Source: Propionibacteriaceae bacterium (GTDB taxonomy: Bacteria; Actinomycetota; Actinomycetes; Propionibacteriales; Propionibacteriaceae). From it: a stretch of 13,282 bases of DNA. Below, in pieces: positions 1-7,166 of the stretch. The stretch lies in the NCBI GenBank assembly GCA_025923975.1, contig JAICEV010000043.1:1-13282 (forward strand). Reading direction: 5' to 3'. The position numbers were made by a program, and so were the translations under genes. The notes beneath the pieces are model-generated. The model was not told where the DNA came from, ran no database searches, and was given only the letters and a program-made list of their open reading frames with translations. Positions within the stretch are counted from its first letter, which is position 1, and each line of letters opens with the position of its first letter.

Positions 1-2
1 AC

Positions 3-1181
3 GGCAAGCGCCTCGCCGCTCAGTGCACCGGACACAATGCGATACCACTTGGCTCGCTCGCCGACACCGTGCTCTTGCGCACGACGGGCCTCGGCGAAGT
101 CCAGGTCGATGCCGATGCCGGCACTGCTCGGGTCGGCGCCGGAGCGCTCTGGGGTGATCTTGTGTCCCGGGCGTCGGAACAAGGCTTTGCCGCATTACAT
201 GGCTCCGCCCCCAATGTCGGCATCACCGGCTACACACTCGGTGGCGGCGTCAGCTTCTACGCTCGCAAGCACGGCCTTGCCTGTAACCGGGTGACCGCGA
301 TCGACATAGTCACTGCCGGCGGCGAACAACTTCGCGTCGATGCCGAGAACGAGCCCGATCTGTTTTGGGCGCTCCGTGGCGGCGGCGGCAGCTTCGGTGT
401 CGTTACAGCGTGCGAGTTCGACCTGTTGCCGATGCGCGAGATCTTTGCCGGCGCCCTGCTGTTCCCAGCAGACCAAGCGAGCGAGGTTCTGCAGGGGTGG
501 CGCGAATGGACGGCTGGTGTACCAGAGGAGATGACGTCGGTCGGTCGGCTGATGAATTTTCCCCTGGTTCCGGAGGTGCCAGACCCGCTCCGCGGCAAAT
601 CATTCGCCGTGCTCGAAGTGATCTACTGCGGTGATCCTGCAGACGGCGAGGAGCTAGTGGCACCACTGCGTGAGCTCGGCAGCGCCGACATGGATACGGT
701 CCAAACACAGGCGCCCGCCGGTATCGAGGATCTGCATATGGACCCGCCGGCACCAGTGCCCTACACCAGCGAGACGCTACTGACCCAGGAACTGCCGGCG
801 GAGGCAATCGACTCGCTAGTTGAGGCGGTCGGCCCAGATTCGGGAGCGCAACTGGCCTCGGTGGAATTGCGGCATGGCGGCGGCGCTCTGTCGCGGGCAC
901 CACTGGACGCCGGAGCGCTCGCCACACTGCCGGGCTCCTTCCTCGCCTTCGGGGTCGGATTCGTCCCGGTGGCGGAGACCATGGCGCCAAACCGCGCATG
1001 GCTCGGGGCCTTCAAGGCTGCCCTCGAGCCCTACGACGCCGGCCGATACTTCAACTTCGTTGAGGAGAGCTTCGACATAACCAAAATATTCGCGCCGGAG
1101 GTCCTTGAGCGCCTTCGTGAGGTTAAGCAGCGCTACGACCCCGAAAACCTCTTCCACTCCAACCACCCGATCACTGGTTAG
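3..1181 (+). CDS. FAD-binding (PCMH/VAO-type) oxidoreductase with berberine-bridge-like C-terminus, 5' truncated by window edge
   Basis: The frame is open from the first codon of the window, so the true start lies upstream; 392 residues are visible. The first residues contain QCTGHNA. In the vanillyl-alcohol-oxidase/PCMH family this Gly-His is where FAD is attached through an 8-alpha-N1-histidyl bond. The FAD domain continues with VGAGALWGDL, GITGYTLGGG and ALRGGGGSFGVV, all typical of the family. The C-terminus (VKQRYDPENLFHSNHPI) is the berberine/BBE-type tail. Bicovalent members carry a cysteine just before the VG..GY segment; here the segment reads GSAPNVGITGY, so monocovalent flavin is expected. 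Family members oxidise alcohols, sugars or secondary metabolites with O2; the substrate cannot be told from sequence. Its stop faces the convergent SnoaL-like gene. The family is certain, the reaction unknown. Confidence 0.93.
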   Translation, partial: GKRLAAQCTGHNAIPLGSLADTVLLRTTGLGEVQVDADAGTARVGAGALWGDLVSRASEQGFAALHGSAPNVGITGYTLGGGVSFYARKHGLACNRVTAIDIVTAGGEQLRVDAENEPDLFWALRGGGGSFGVVTACEFDLLPMREIFAGALLFPADQASEVLQGWREWTAGVPEEMTSVGRLMNFPLVPEVPDPLRGKSFAVLEVIYCGDPADGEELVAPLRELGSADMDTVQTQAPAGIEDLHMDPPAPVPYTSETLLTQELPAEAIDSLVEAVGPDSGAQLASVELRHGGGALSRAPLDAGALATLPGSFLAFGVGFVPVAETMAPNRAWLGAFKAALEPYDAGRYFNFVEESFDITKIFAPEVLERLREVKQRYDPENLFHSNHPITG

Positions 1182-1223
1182 AAGCGTCTGCGAGCAGCCG
1201 CCCCCTCCTAGCCTCGTCAATGC

Positions 1224-1310
1224 GGAAACCGGTCACGAACGACCTGCAATCGGGGCGATTTGGATGTGGTTACTGACCGGTTTCCAGAGGGGTAGGGCGG
1301 TTGCAGGTCG
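1224..1310. other. Two interlocked perfect inverted repeats between convergent genes (pseudoknot topology; possible bidirectional terminator)
   Basis: Arm A (GGAAACCGGTCA, 1224-1235) is the perfect reverse complement of 1274-1285. Arm B (CGACCTGCAA, 1240-1249) is the perfect reverse complement of 1301-1310. B extends to 13 positions (1240-1252 with 1298-1310) with one G-T wobble. The order is A-B-A'-B', so both helices can coexist only as an H-type pseudoknot; otherwise they compete. The block lies 42 nt after the oxidoreductase stop and directly abuts the stop of the minus-strand SnoaL-like gene. A two-way transcription stop is therefore plausible, although neither strand shows a T-tract. 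The repeats are seen directly; the terminator role is inference. Confidence 0.7.
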
Positions 1311-1311
1311 G

Positions 1312-1761
1312 CTATGTTGACCTGTCTGCGACGGCTTGCAGCTCTCGAGTCATGTCCTCGACCAGTCCAGGGCGGCCATGGAACTGTGCAGGCGTGTTCT
1401 GAAAAAGCACGATCTTCCATTGGCCCTCGTGCTGTTCAGCGACGACGGTCTGGTGAGAGTTGGTCCCGGGGTTGATCGCGGTCTGGCCAGGCGGCACCAA
1501 TCCAGCAATGGCTCTCAAGATCATCGCCTGAGGCCCCAGCGACCGAACGGAGTGCACCTTGACGGCGTAGCGTCCGGTTTCATGGTCGGCGAAAATGCTC
1601 GCCATTTCGGTGCTGATCGTCTGTTGACCGGAGCTCACGCTGCCATCGAATCCGATGACCACGCCGTCTTCGGCGAACGGCCCAGCCATCGCAGCGCCGT
1701 CATGATCGTTCCAACCGGCTATCAGGCTGTCGTAGAGGGCCCTTACGTCCTGCTGACCCAT
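1312..1761 (-). CDS. SgcJ/EcaC-family SnoaL-like (NTF2-fold) protein
   Basis: A 149-residue protein, the normal length for this family. It reads as a cystatin/NTF2-like alpha+beta barrel. An N-terminal helix (VRALYDSLIAGWNDHD) is followed by FAEDGVVIGFDGS, then IFADHETGRY, and a C-terminal strand ending in LFQNTPAQFHGRPGLVE. These blocks match proteins annotated as SgcJ/EcaC family oxidoreductases, a name borrowed from enediyne clusters; for most members no reaction is shown. I chose the ATG at 1761 because family similarity begins there. AAGGAG lies upstream at 1779-1774 on the minus strand, though 12 nt away, which is long. A longer frame reaching 1953 is Arg/Ser-rich and not protein-like. 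An out-of-frame ATG at 1769 sits closer to the same ribosome-binding site. The gene is convergent with the oxidoreductase and divergent from rarA. Confidence 0.85.
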   Translation of the reverse strand: MGQQDVRALYDSLIAGWNDHDGAAMAGPFAEDGVVIGFDGSVSSGQQTISTEMASIFADHETGRYAVKVHSVRSLGPQAMILRAIAGLVPPGQTAINPGTNSHQTVVAEQHEGQWKIVLFQNTPAQFHGRPGLVEDMTRELQAVADRST

Positions 1762-1786
1762 GTGGGCATCACGCTCCTTCTTGATT

Positions 1787-1836
1787 GCTCCGCTCGCTGC
1801 GCTCGCTGTGTCTGATGGCTCGCTCCGCTCGCTGCG
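1787..1836. repeat. 15-bp direct repeat pair in the leader of the SnoaL-like gene
   Basis: GCTCCGCTCGCTGCG occurs at 1787-1801 and again at 1822-1836, 35 nt apart, with extra CGCTCGCT pieces between and beside the copies. It lies just upstream of the minus gene's ribosome-binding site. Short GCTCGCT-rich tracts recur in intergenic regions of many actinomycetes, so this may be a common low-complexity element rather than a specific operator. Confidence 0.6.
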
Positions 1837-1859
1837 ATGTTCGCCGGGGAGCCGCCGTC

Positions 1860-1877
1860 TTCGTCGGATCCGACGAA
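1860..1877. promoter_or_regulatory. 18-bp perfect palindrome, candidate operator
   Basis: TTCGTCGGATCCGACGAA is a perfect inverted repeat with no spacer, centred between the two divergent genes: 99 nt from the minus-strand start and about 210 nt from rarA. Its length and symmetry fit a site for a homodimeric repressor such as a TetR-type protein, but no regulator gene of that kind is adjacent. The palindrome is observed; the operator role is a guess. Confidence 0.4.
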
Positions 1878-1985
1878 ACGATTGTGTCGGAGAATCAGCT
1901 CTCTTCTGTGACGCACTTCGTCGGCTCCTCCTGCAGATCGGCGGCGCGAACATCGCGAGCGCGGATCGCGCTTTCTGGCCACCTA

Positions 1986-2009
1986 CTTCGTCGTCGTTCG
2001 GGGACGAAG
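1986..2009. other. Hairpin with 7-bp stem built from the CTTCGTC motif
   Basis: CTTCGTC (1986-1992) pairs with GACGAAG (2003-2009) across a 10-nt loop. The stem sequence is the same motif found at 1859 and 1916, here with its complement. It would lie in the rarA leader if transcription starts upstream of 1986. No function can be assigned. Confidence 0.45.
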
Positions 2010-2087
2010 GAGGCGTGTCCCCTCACTTCTCCTCAGCACGGCGGCGCGCGATCCGGTCTTGGGACGTTATCCGTAGGATCTCAGGCG

Positions 2088-3446
2088 ATGAGTGAGGATC
2101 TTTTCGGCGGTACCGTCGGCGGTCAGATGACCACACCCAGTGGCAGCCTGGCCGACTCCGACCGCGCCGGCCTGCCGCTCGCGGTACGGATGCGGCCACG
2201 CACGCTGGAGGAGATCGTAGGTCAAGATCATCTGATGGCGCCGGGTTCGCCGCTTCGTCGACTTGCCGCCGGCGAACCCATGTCGGTTTTCCTTTGGGGA
2301 CCGCCGGGAGTTGGCAAGACCACCATCGCCGCGGTTGTCTCGCAACAGAGCGATTCACGATTTGTGGAGCTTTCTGCGGTTACCGCTGGTGTCAAAGAGG
2401 TCCGGGCCGTGCTCGACCAAGCCCGCCGCGATCTGCGTACGGCACGACAAACAGTGCTGTTCATTGACGAGGTGCATCGCTTCTCCAAGACCCAGCAGGA
2501 CGTACTACTCCCAGCAGTGGAGAACCGGCTGGTTACGCTCATCGCCGCAACCACCGAGAACCCGAGCTTTTCGGTCATCTCCCCACTGCTGTCCCGATCC
2601 CTTTTGCTGACCCTCAAGCCACTCAGCGATGAAGATATCTCGAATCTGGTGGATCGAGCGCTGAGTGAGGAGCGTGGGCTGGCCGGCGAATACCAGCTCG
2701 ATCCGGATGCTCGTTCCATGATCGTACGTCTTGCCGGAGCCGATGCACGCCGGGCTTTGACGTTCCTGGAGGAGGCGGCCGCCGGGGCATCGGCCCTGGG
2801 CGAGACCATGATCACGACGGAGATGGTGGAGCGTGCCGTGGACAAGGCGGCGGTCCGCTACGACCGCGCGGGTGATCAGCACTATGACGTGATCAGCGCG
2901 TTCATCAAGTCCATTCGGGGCTCCGATGTCCAGGCGGCGTTGCACTATCTCGCTCGGATGATCGCCGCAGGGGAGGACCCCCGATTCATTGCGCGGCGGC
3001 TCGTGATCTTGGCCTCAGAGGACATCGGCCTGGCCGATCCGACGGCGCTGCAAACAGCAGTGGCCGCCGCGCACGCCGTTGAGTTCATCGGTATGCCTGA
3101 GGGGCGGATCAACCTAGCCCAAGCGGTCATCGCGCTTGCCCTGGCGCCAAAGTCGAACGCGGTGATCAAGGCAGTGGACGCCGCTCTTGCTGACGTCAAC
3201 GCCGGCAGGATCGGGCTGGTGCCACGGCATCTGCGTGATGCGCACTACTCGGGGGCCAAGCGGCTGGGACACGGGCAGGACTATGCCTACGCTCACGACG
3301 AGCCGCACGGTATCGCTGCTCAGCAGTACCTGCCGGACGAGCTAGCCGGCGCGCGGTACTACATCCCCACGGAGTATGGCGCTGAGGCAGCCATGGTGAG
3401 CAGGCTGGCACGCATCGAGGAGCTACTTGGCCGCTCCGATGACTGA
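2088..3446 (+). CDS. rarA: Replication-associated recombination protein A (RarA/MgsA, AAA+ ATPase)
   Basis: A 452-residue AAA+ ATPase of the clamp-loader group. RarA is a tetrameric DNA-dependent ATPase that acts at stalled forks and single-strand/duplex junctions. Visible motifs are the N-terminal LAVRMRPRTLEEIVGQDHL, Walker A WGPPGVGKTT (Lys about 77), Walker B VLFIDEVHRF (Asp-Glu about 127-128), sensor-1 IAATTENPSF and the arginine-finger region PLLSRSLLL. The C-terminal oligomerisation domain follows (GSDVQAALHYLARMI, RRLVILASEDIGLADP, LAQAVIALALAPKSNAV). The start is ATG 2088 (MSEDLFG), with AGGA nine bases upstream and typical of actinobacterial RarA; the frame stays open to 1785 but that part is not protein-like. 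It precedes the small membrane genes and alaS, the order known from mycobacteria. Confidence 0.96.
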   Translation: MSEDLFGGTVGGQMTTPSGSLADSDRAGLPLAVRMRPRTLEEIVGQDHLMAPGSPLRRLAAGEPMSVFLWGPPGVGKTTIAAVVSQQSDSRFVELSAVTAGVKEVRAVLDQARRDLRTARQTVLFIDEVHRFSKTQQDVLLPAVENRLVTLIAATTENPSFSVISPLLSRSLLLTLKPLSDEDISNLVDRALSEERGLAGEYQLDPDARSMIVRLAGADARRALTFLEEAAAGASALGETMITTEMVERAVDKAAVRYDRAGDQHYDVISAFIKSIRGSDVQAALHYLARMIAAGEDPRFIARRLVILASEDIGLADPTALQTAVAAAHAVEFIGMPEGRINLAQAVIALALAPKSNAVIKAVDAALADVNAGRIGLVPRHLRDAHYSGAKRLGHGQDYAYAHDEPHGIAAQQYLPDELAGARYYIPTEYGAEAAMVSRLARIEELLGRSDD

Positions 3447-3582
3447 ACAGGGCTCTTCCACATGCTCACGGCACATTTTGCGAGCGCGGAATCCCAGCAT
3501 CGTCCCGGCACCAGGCAGGGTAAGGTCACATAGTCACGCCGTACGGTGCGCCTCGGCACCTCAACAACTAGAAGGAAATCCG

Positions 3583-3981
3583 ATGTCCGTAGGGGAGATC
3601 GCAGGCCTGATCGCCGCCGTAGCATTCGTTGCCTTGGTGGCTCTCACGGCAGTGCCGCTGCTCAAGCTCGGGCGGGTACTCGAGGAGGTTCGGCTTGCGG
3701 TGCGTGACATCGGCCATGAGTCAGTGCCAATTCTGACCGAGCTGCAAGGAACGGTACGTGCGACAAATGACGAGCTGGTCAAATTGAGCATGGTGACTGA
3801 GGACGCTGCCAAGGTGAGCCGCAACGCGACCGTTGTTAGTGAGAATGCCGCGCAGATGACCAACTTGTTCTCAGCCACGCTAGGCGGACCGCTGGTCAAG
3901 ACGGCGGCGTTCAGCTACGGCATACGCAAGGCCATTAAGGGCAACGGCTCGGCCCGCCGCAAGGCGAAGCGGAGTGCGTGA
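3583..3981 (+). CDS. DUF948 membrane-anchored small protein
   Basis: A 132-residue protein with one N-terminal membrane helix (about residues 5-27, AGLIAAVAFVALVALTAVPL). A helical region follows that looks like coiled coil (LEEVRLAVRDIGHE, ELQGTVRATNDELVKL, VSRNATVVSENAAQMTNLF). The tail is short and basic (RRKAKRSA). This is the DUF948 pattern, whose molecular role is unknown; it also recalls the stalk of membrane-tethered scaffold proteins. The ATG at 3583 has an excellent ribosome-binding site (AGAAGGA, six bases before). It follows rarA by 136 nt, enough room for its own promoter, although TAAGGT at 3521 is the only -10-like hexamer I see. Its stop overlaps the next start by one base (TGATG), implying coupled translation. 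Confidence 0.85.
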   Translation: MSVGEIAGLIAAVAFVALVALTAVPLLKLGRVLEEVRLAVRDIGHESVPILTELQGTVRATNDELVKLSMVTEDAAKVSRNATVVSENAAQMTNLFSATLGGPLVKTAAFSYGIRKAIKGNGSARRKAKRSA

Positions 3982-4223
3982 TGTTCCGACGCTTGTTGTG
4001 GTTTGCCATTGGCGCGGGTGTTGCGATCTTCGTGTGGATGAAGGTCCGGGCGTATCTGACTAAGGCGCGCCCCGAGGCACTCGGTCATCGTGTTGCCGAG
4101 TCCGCAAGCGGCATCAGTGAGTCAGCCCGCGGGTTCGTTGATCGGGTGCGAGCCGGAATGGCCGAGCGCGAAACGGAGCTCCGCGAGACGCTCAACATGC
4201 CCGATGACCAACCTCCCCGCTAG
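3981..4223 (+). CDS. Small membrane protein, DUF6167-like
   Basis: An 80-residue protein. It has an N-terminal membrane helix (about residues 4-22, LLWFAIGAGVAIFVWMKVR) and then an amphipathic region rich in Ala, Arg and Glu (SASGISESARGFVDRVRAGMAERETELRETL). This layout matches the actinobacterial DUF6167 family that commonly sits just before alaS. I assign it by pattern, not by a motif with known function. The ATG at 3981 overlaps the DUF948 stop by one base and is preceded by GGAG at six bases, better than the GTG three bases earlier. A two-protein membrane assembly with the DUF948 partner is suggested by the coupling but unproven. Confidence 0.75.
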   Translation: MFRRLLWFAIGAGVAIFVWMKVRAYLTKARPEALGHRVAESASGISESARGFVDRVRAGMAERETELRETLNMPDDQPPR

Positions 4224-4255
4224 CCGTACCGATTCATCCACCCAAGGAACACGTC

Positions 4256-6925
4256 ATGAAAACCGCCGAGATTCGGCGCCGCTTCCTGGATTTCTTCGCC
4301 TCGCGTAATCACGAAGTCGTGCCGTCAGCACCGTTGCTCTACAACGATCCAACCTTGCTGTTTGTCAATGCCGGCATGGTGCCCTTCAAGCGGTATTTCA
4401 CCGGGGCGGAGACGCCGCCCTTCGACCGTGCGGCAAGTGTGCAAAAGTGCGTCCGGACTCTCGATATTGACGAGGTCGGTAAGACGACCCGCCACGCCAC
4501 GTTCTTTCAGATGAATGGGAATTTCTCTTTCGGCGACTATTTCAAGGCTGAGGCCATTCGGTACGCCTGGGAGCTTGTTACCGGTTCACAGGCTGCCGGC
4601 GGATATGGGTTCGACCCCGACAAGATTTGGGTCACCGTCTTGCACACCGACGACGAAGCTGCGGCGCTCTGGGAGAACATCGCTGATCTGCCGCCTGAGC
4701 GCATTCAGCGGCGCGGCCTGCTGGACAACTACTGGCACATGGGTGTCCCAGGACCCGGCGGGCCTTGCAGTGAGATCTGGGTCGATCGCGGGCCGGAGTA
4801 TGGCCCGGACGGGGGCCCTGTGGTGGACGAGGATCGCTTCCTGGAGATCTGGAATCTGGTCTTCATGCAAGAGGAGCTCTCCGTCATTCGAAAGAAGGAT
4901 GACTTCGACGTTGCCCGCCCGCTGCCGCGTAAGAACATCGACACCGGCATGGGTCTGGAGCGGGTCGCCTACCTGCTGCAGGGCGTCGACAACCTCTATG
5001 AGATCGACCAGGTCTACCCGGTGATCGACCATGCAGCTCAGCTGGCGGGGAAGCGCTACGGCGACCAGCACGAGGACGATATACGGCTCCGGGTGGTCGG
5101 TGATCACATCCGGTCCGGATTGATGTTGATCACCGATGGGGTCACCCCCGGCAACGAGGCTCGTGGTTACGTGTTGCGTCGGCTGCTTCGTCGGGTGGTA
5201 CGCGCCATGCGGTTGCTCGGTGTAACCGAGCCGGTGCTGCCAGAGCTGTTGCCGGTAAGCCGCGATCTGATGGCTGAGTCCTATCCCGAGGTTGCCTCCG
5301 ACTGGCCGCGGATCTCCCAGATCGCATACGCAGAGGAGGACGCCTTCCGGCGCACCCTGGCCACTGGCACTCAGATCTTCGACCTCGCTGTTGCCGACGC
5401 TAAGCGGGATCAGCAAACCGTGCTCAGCAGCGAGCGAGCGTTTCAGTTGCACGACACATACGGATTCCCGATCGACTTGACCTTGGAGATGGCCGCCGAG
5501 CAGGGCCTGAGCGTGGATGAGGCAGGCTTTCGGCGGTTGATGCAAGAGCAGAAGGACCGCGCCAAGGCCGACGCCAAGTCCAAGAAGGCGGGCGCCCAGG
5601 CGGTGGAGATCTACCGCGAATTGCGGGCGGTTGGCCCCACTCCATTTACCGGGTACACAGAGCTCAGCACCGAGTCCAAGGTCCGCGGCATTGTCGTCGA
5701 CGGAGTGCTCGCCGAGGCCGCCGAGGAGGGCGAACTCGTTGAGGTGGTGCTGGAGCAGACGCCGTTCTACGCGGAATCCGGCGGTCAAGACTCCGACGCC
5801 GGCCGGATCATCGGTGATGGCGTCGAACTCGAGGTCGTCGATGTTCAGCGTCCGGTGAAAGGCCTGATCGTCCATCGCGTCCGGGTCAAACAGGGCGAAC
5901 TGCTGAGCGGCGCTCAGGTACTTGCCGCAGTCGATGGGGAATGGCGAATTGGAGCATGTCAGGCGCACTCCGGCACGCACGTCATGCATGCCGCGCTGCG
6001 CCAGATACTCGGCCCTACAGCACTGCAGAGCGGCTCATACAACAAGCCGGGTTACCTGCGCCTGGACTTCGCGTGGCAAAGCGGGTTGAGCAAGCAAATT
6101 CGAGCCGACGTCGAAGAGGCGGCGAACCAGGCGATCCGTAAGGACTTGGATGTCTCAGCAACGATCATGCCGCTGTCCAAGGCTCGCGAGATCGGTGCGC
6201 TAGCTCTCTTCGGCGAGTCCTACGACGAGCAGGCGGTGCGGGTCGTGGAGATGGGGGGTCCTTGGTCACGGGAGCTGTGCGGCGGTACCCATGTTCAACA
6301 CGCGTCCCAGATCGGACTCGTCACCATCACTGGGGAGTCCAGCATTGGATCTGGCGTTCGACGTGTTGAGGCGTTTGTGGGCATTGAGGCGTTCCGCTAT
6401 CTCGCGAAGGAACGCTCGCTGGTGCTGGAACTGAGTGAGGCGCTCAAGGTGCAGCCGGAGCAGCTCCCCGATCGGGTGAGCAAGCTGGTGGCACAGCTCA
6501 AGGAGGCCGAGAAGCGGATCGCAGATCTGAGGAGCCAGACCGTGTTGTCCGATGTCGGCAGCATCGTTGCCAAGAGCCACGACATGTGGGGGGTCGGCTA
6601 CATCGCCCACCGCGCGGACGGCGTAGCCGGCAACGACTTGCGGACGCTCGCCCTTGAGATTCGGAACCGCGTCCAGGACTCGCCTGCGGTGGTAGCCGTG
6701 GTCGGCGGAACCGTCGACAAGCCAAGCGTTGTCGTCGTGACCACCGAGGGTGCCCGTGACCGCAGTCTCGATGCTGGCGAGCTGGTACGCGTGGCCGCTG
6801 AGACCCTAGGAGGTCGCGGTGGTGGCAAGGCCGACATCGGCCAGGGTGGCGGCACCGACGGCGCGCGCGCCGAAGATGCCCTTAAAGCCGTGGAGTACGC
6901 CATCGGGCACGCGCTGCAATCGTGA
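4256..6925 (+). CDS. alaS: Alanine--tRNA ligase
   Basis: An 889-residue class II aminoacyl-tRNA synthetase, full length for the family, that charges tRNA-Ala in the cytoplasm. The catalytic core is N-terminal: FVNAGMVPFKRYF, motif 1 HATFFQMNGNFSFGDYF, the NLVFMQ segment, and motif 3 DTGMGLERV. The editing domain shows both zinc-binding pairs, HSGTH (His 571 and 575) and CGGTH (Cys 675, His 679), so mischarged Ser/Gly-tRNA should be cleared. The C-terminal DHHA1/C-Ala domain ends with GGRGGGKADIGQGGG. AAGGA lies seven bases before the ATG. It follows the DUF6167-like gene by 32 nt, so co-transcription is likely. No T-box leader is visible. Downstream is an unusually long, structured 367-nt spacer before ruvX. 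Confidence 0.98.
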   Translation: MKTAEIRRRFLDFFASRNHEVVPSAPLLYNDPTLLFVNAGMVPFKRYFTGAETPPFDRAASVQKCVRTLDIDEVGKTTRHATFFQMNGNFSFGDYFKAEAIRYAWELVTGSQAAGGYGFDPDKIWVTVLHTDDEAAALWENIADLPPERIQRRGLLDNYWHMGVPGPGGPCSEIWVDRGPEYGPDGGPVVDEDRFLEIWNLVFMQEELSVIRKKDDFDVARPLPRKNIDTGMGLERVAYLLQGVDNLYEIDQVYPVIDHAAQLAGKRYGDQHEDDIRLRVVGDHIRSGLMLITDGVTPGNEARGYVLRRLLRRVVRAMRLLGVTEPVLPELLPVSRDLMAESYPEVASDWPRISQIAYAEEDAFRRTLATGTQIFDLAVADAKRDQQTVLSSERAFQLHDTYGFPIDLTLEMAAEQGLSVDEAGFRRLMQEQKDRAKADAKSKKAGAQAVEIYRELRAVGPTPFTGYTELSTESKVRGIVVDGVLAEAAEEGELVEVVLEQTPFYAESGGQDSDAGRIIGDGVELEVVDVQRPVKGLIVHRVRVKQGELLSGAQVLAAVDGEWRIGACQAHSGTHVMHAALRQILGPTALQSGSYNKPGYLRLDFAWQSGLSKQIRADVEEAANQAIRKDLDVSATIMPLSKAREIGALALFGESYDEQAVRVVEMGGPWSRELCGGTHVQHASQIGLVTITGESSIGSGVRRVEAFVGIEAFRYLAKERSLVLELSEALKVQPEQLPDRVSKLVAQLKEAEKRIADLRSQTVLSDVGSIVAKSHDMWGVGYIAHRADGVAGNDLRTLALEIRNRVQDSPAVVAVVGGTVDKPSVVVVTTEGARDRSLDAGELVRVAAETLGGRGGGKADIGQGGGTDGARAEDALKAVEYAIGHALQS

Positions 6926-6939
6926 CCGCGGGTTGTCTT

Positions 6940-7069
6940 CGGGCCTGCGGCGAGGGGCTCGGCGGCGGGCCGGCGAAAACGTGGTGGTCGGGTTTGGCCG
7001 CAGGCCCGGCATGGTGCCCCGCGGGTTACAGGCATCTTAGGTTTTCGCCGGCCCGCCGCCGAGCCCCTC
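6940..7069 (-). repeat. Structured repeat element, copy 1 (minus orientation): 29-bp perfect stem plus 12-bp pseudoknot
   Basis: The outer stem pairs 6952-6980 with 7041-7069, 29 of 29 bases, ending inward in GAAAAC/GTTTTC. Read on the minus strand, the 5' arm is followed by CTAAGATGC, then a 51-nt segment (7031 to 6981), then the 3' arm. Inside that segment CGGGCCTGCGGC (plus 6997-7008) pairs perfectly over 12 bp with 6940-6951, directly outside the stem, making an H-type pseudoknot. Conserved core, spacing and topology are shared with copy 2 at 7167-7280. Part of the pseudoknot strand is repeated at 7132-7142 (TCGGGCCTGCG), offering an alternative partner. I know of no named family with this pattern. 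Confidence 0.85.
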
Positions 7070-7166
7070 ACCTTCGGCACGTGGTGGCGCGGCCCTGGCC
7101 GAGCAGCCTGCTTCGAGGGCGGGGTTGCGGCTCGGGCCTGCGTACGGCAGGAGCGGACGGGGACGG
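7070..7166. other. 97-nt linker between the two structured repeat copies
   Basis: This GC-rich stretch separates copy 1 from copy 2. It includes a small hairpin CCTGC-GTACG-GCAGG (7137-7151). It also repeats TCGGGCCTGCG (7132-7142), which matches the external pseudoknot strand of copy 1 (6939-6949). No promoter or coding signal is evident. Frames open across it give compositionally odd, Arg/Gly-rich translations with no domain. Confidence 0.5.

Larger units (their letters stand above)
1762..2087. promoter_or_regulatory. 326-nt divergent intergenic region between the SnoaL-like gene and rarA
   Basis: The starts of two divergent genes flank this stretch, so both promoters should lie here. I see no convincing -35/-10 pair for either gene. 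It contains a 15-bp direct repeat (1787-1801, 1822-1836), an 18-bp palindrome (1860-1877), a hairpin at 1986-2009 and a short GC-rich hairpin AGCGCG-GAT-CGCGCT (1958-1972). The octamer CTTCGTCG occurs at 1859, 1916 and 1986, with a reverse-complement heptamer GACGAAG at 2003. The rarA frame is open across the region, but its translation is Arg/Ser-rich with no recognisable domain, so I do not count it as coding. Confidence 0.6.

Noticed and set aside
1785..2087. In-frame upstream extension of rarA by 101 codons
   Set aside because: The translation is Arg/Ser-rich, overlaps repeat-laden intergenic DNA and has no RarA similarity; ATG 2088 gives the family's usual N-terminus and length.
3447..3582. 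Promoter for the DUF948 gene (TAAGGT at 3521-3526)
   Set aside because: The hexamer fits a loose -10 but no -35-like hexamer lies at the right distance, so I do not list it as a feature.
4224..4255. T-box or other leader switch before alaS
   Set aside because: The gap is only 32 nt and contains just a ribosome-binding site.
4586..5989. 467-residue open frame on the minus strand inside alaS
   Set aside because: alaS is unambiguous in this stretch; long antisense frames are common opposite GC-biased codons, and this translation shows no domain or ribosome-binding site.
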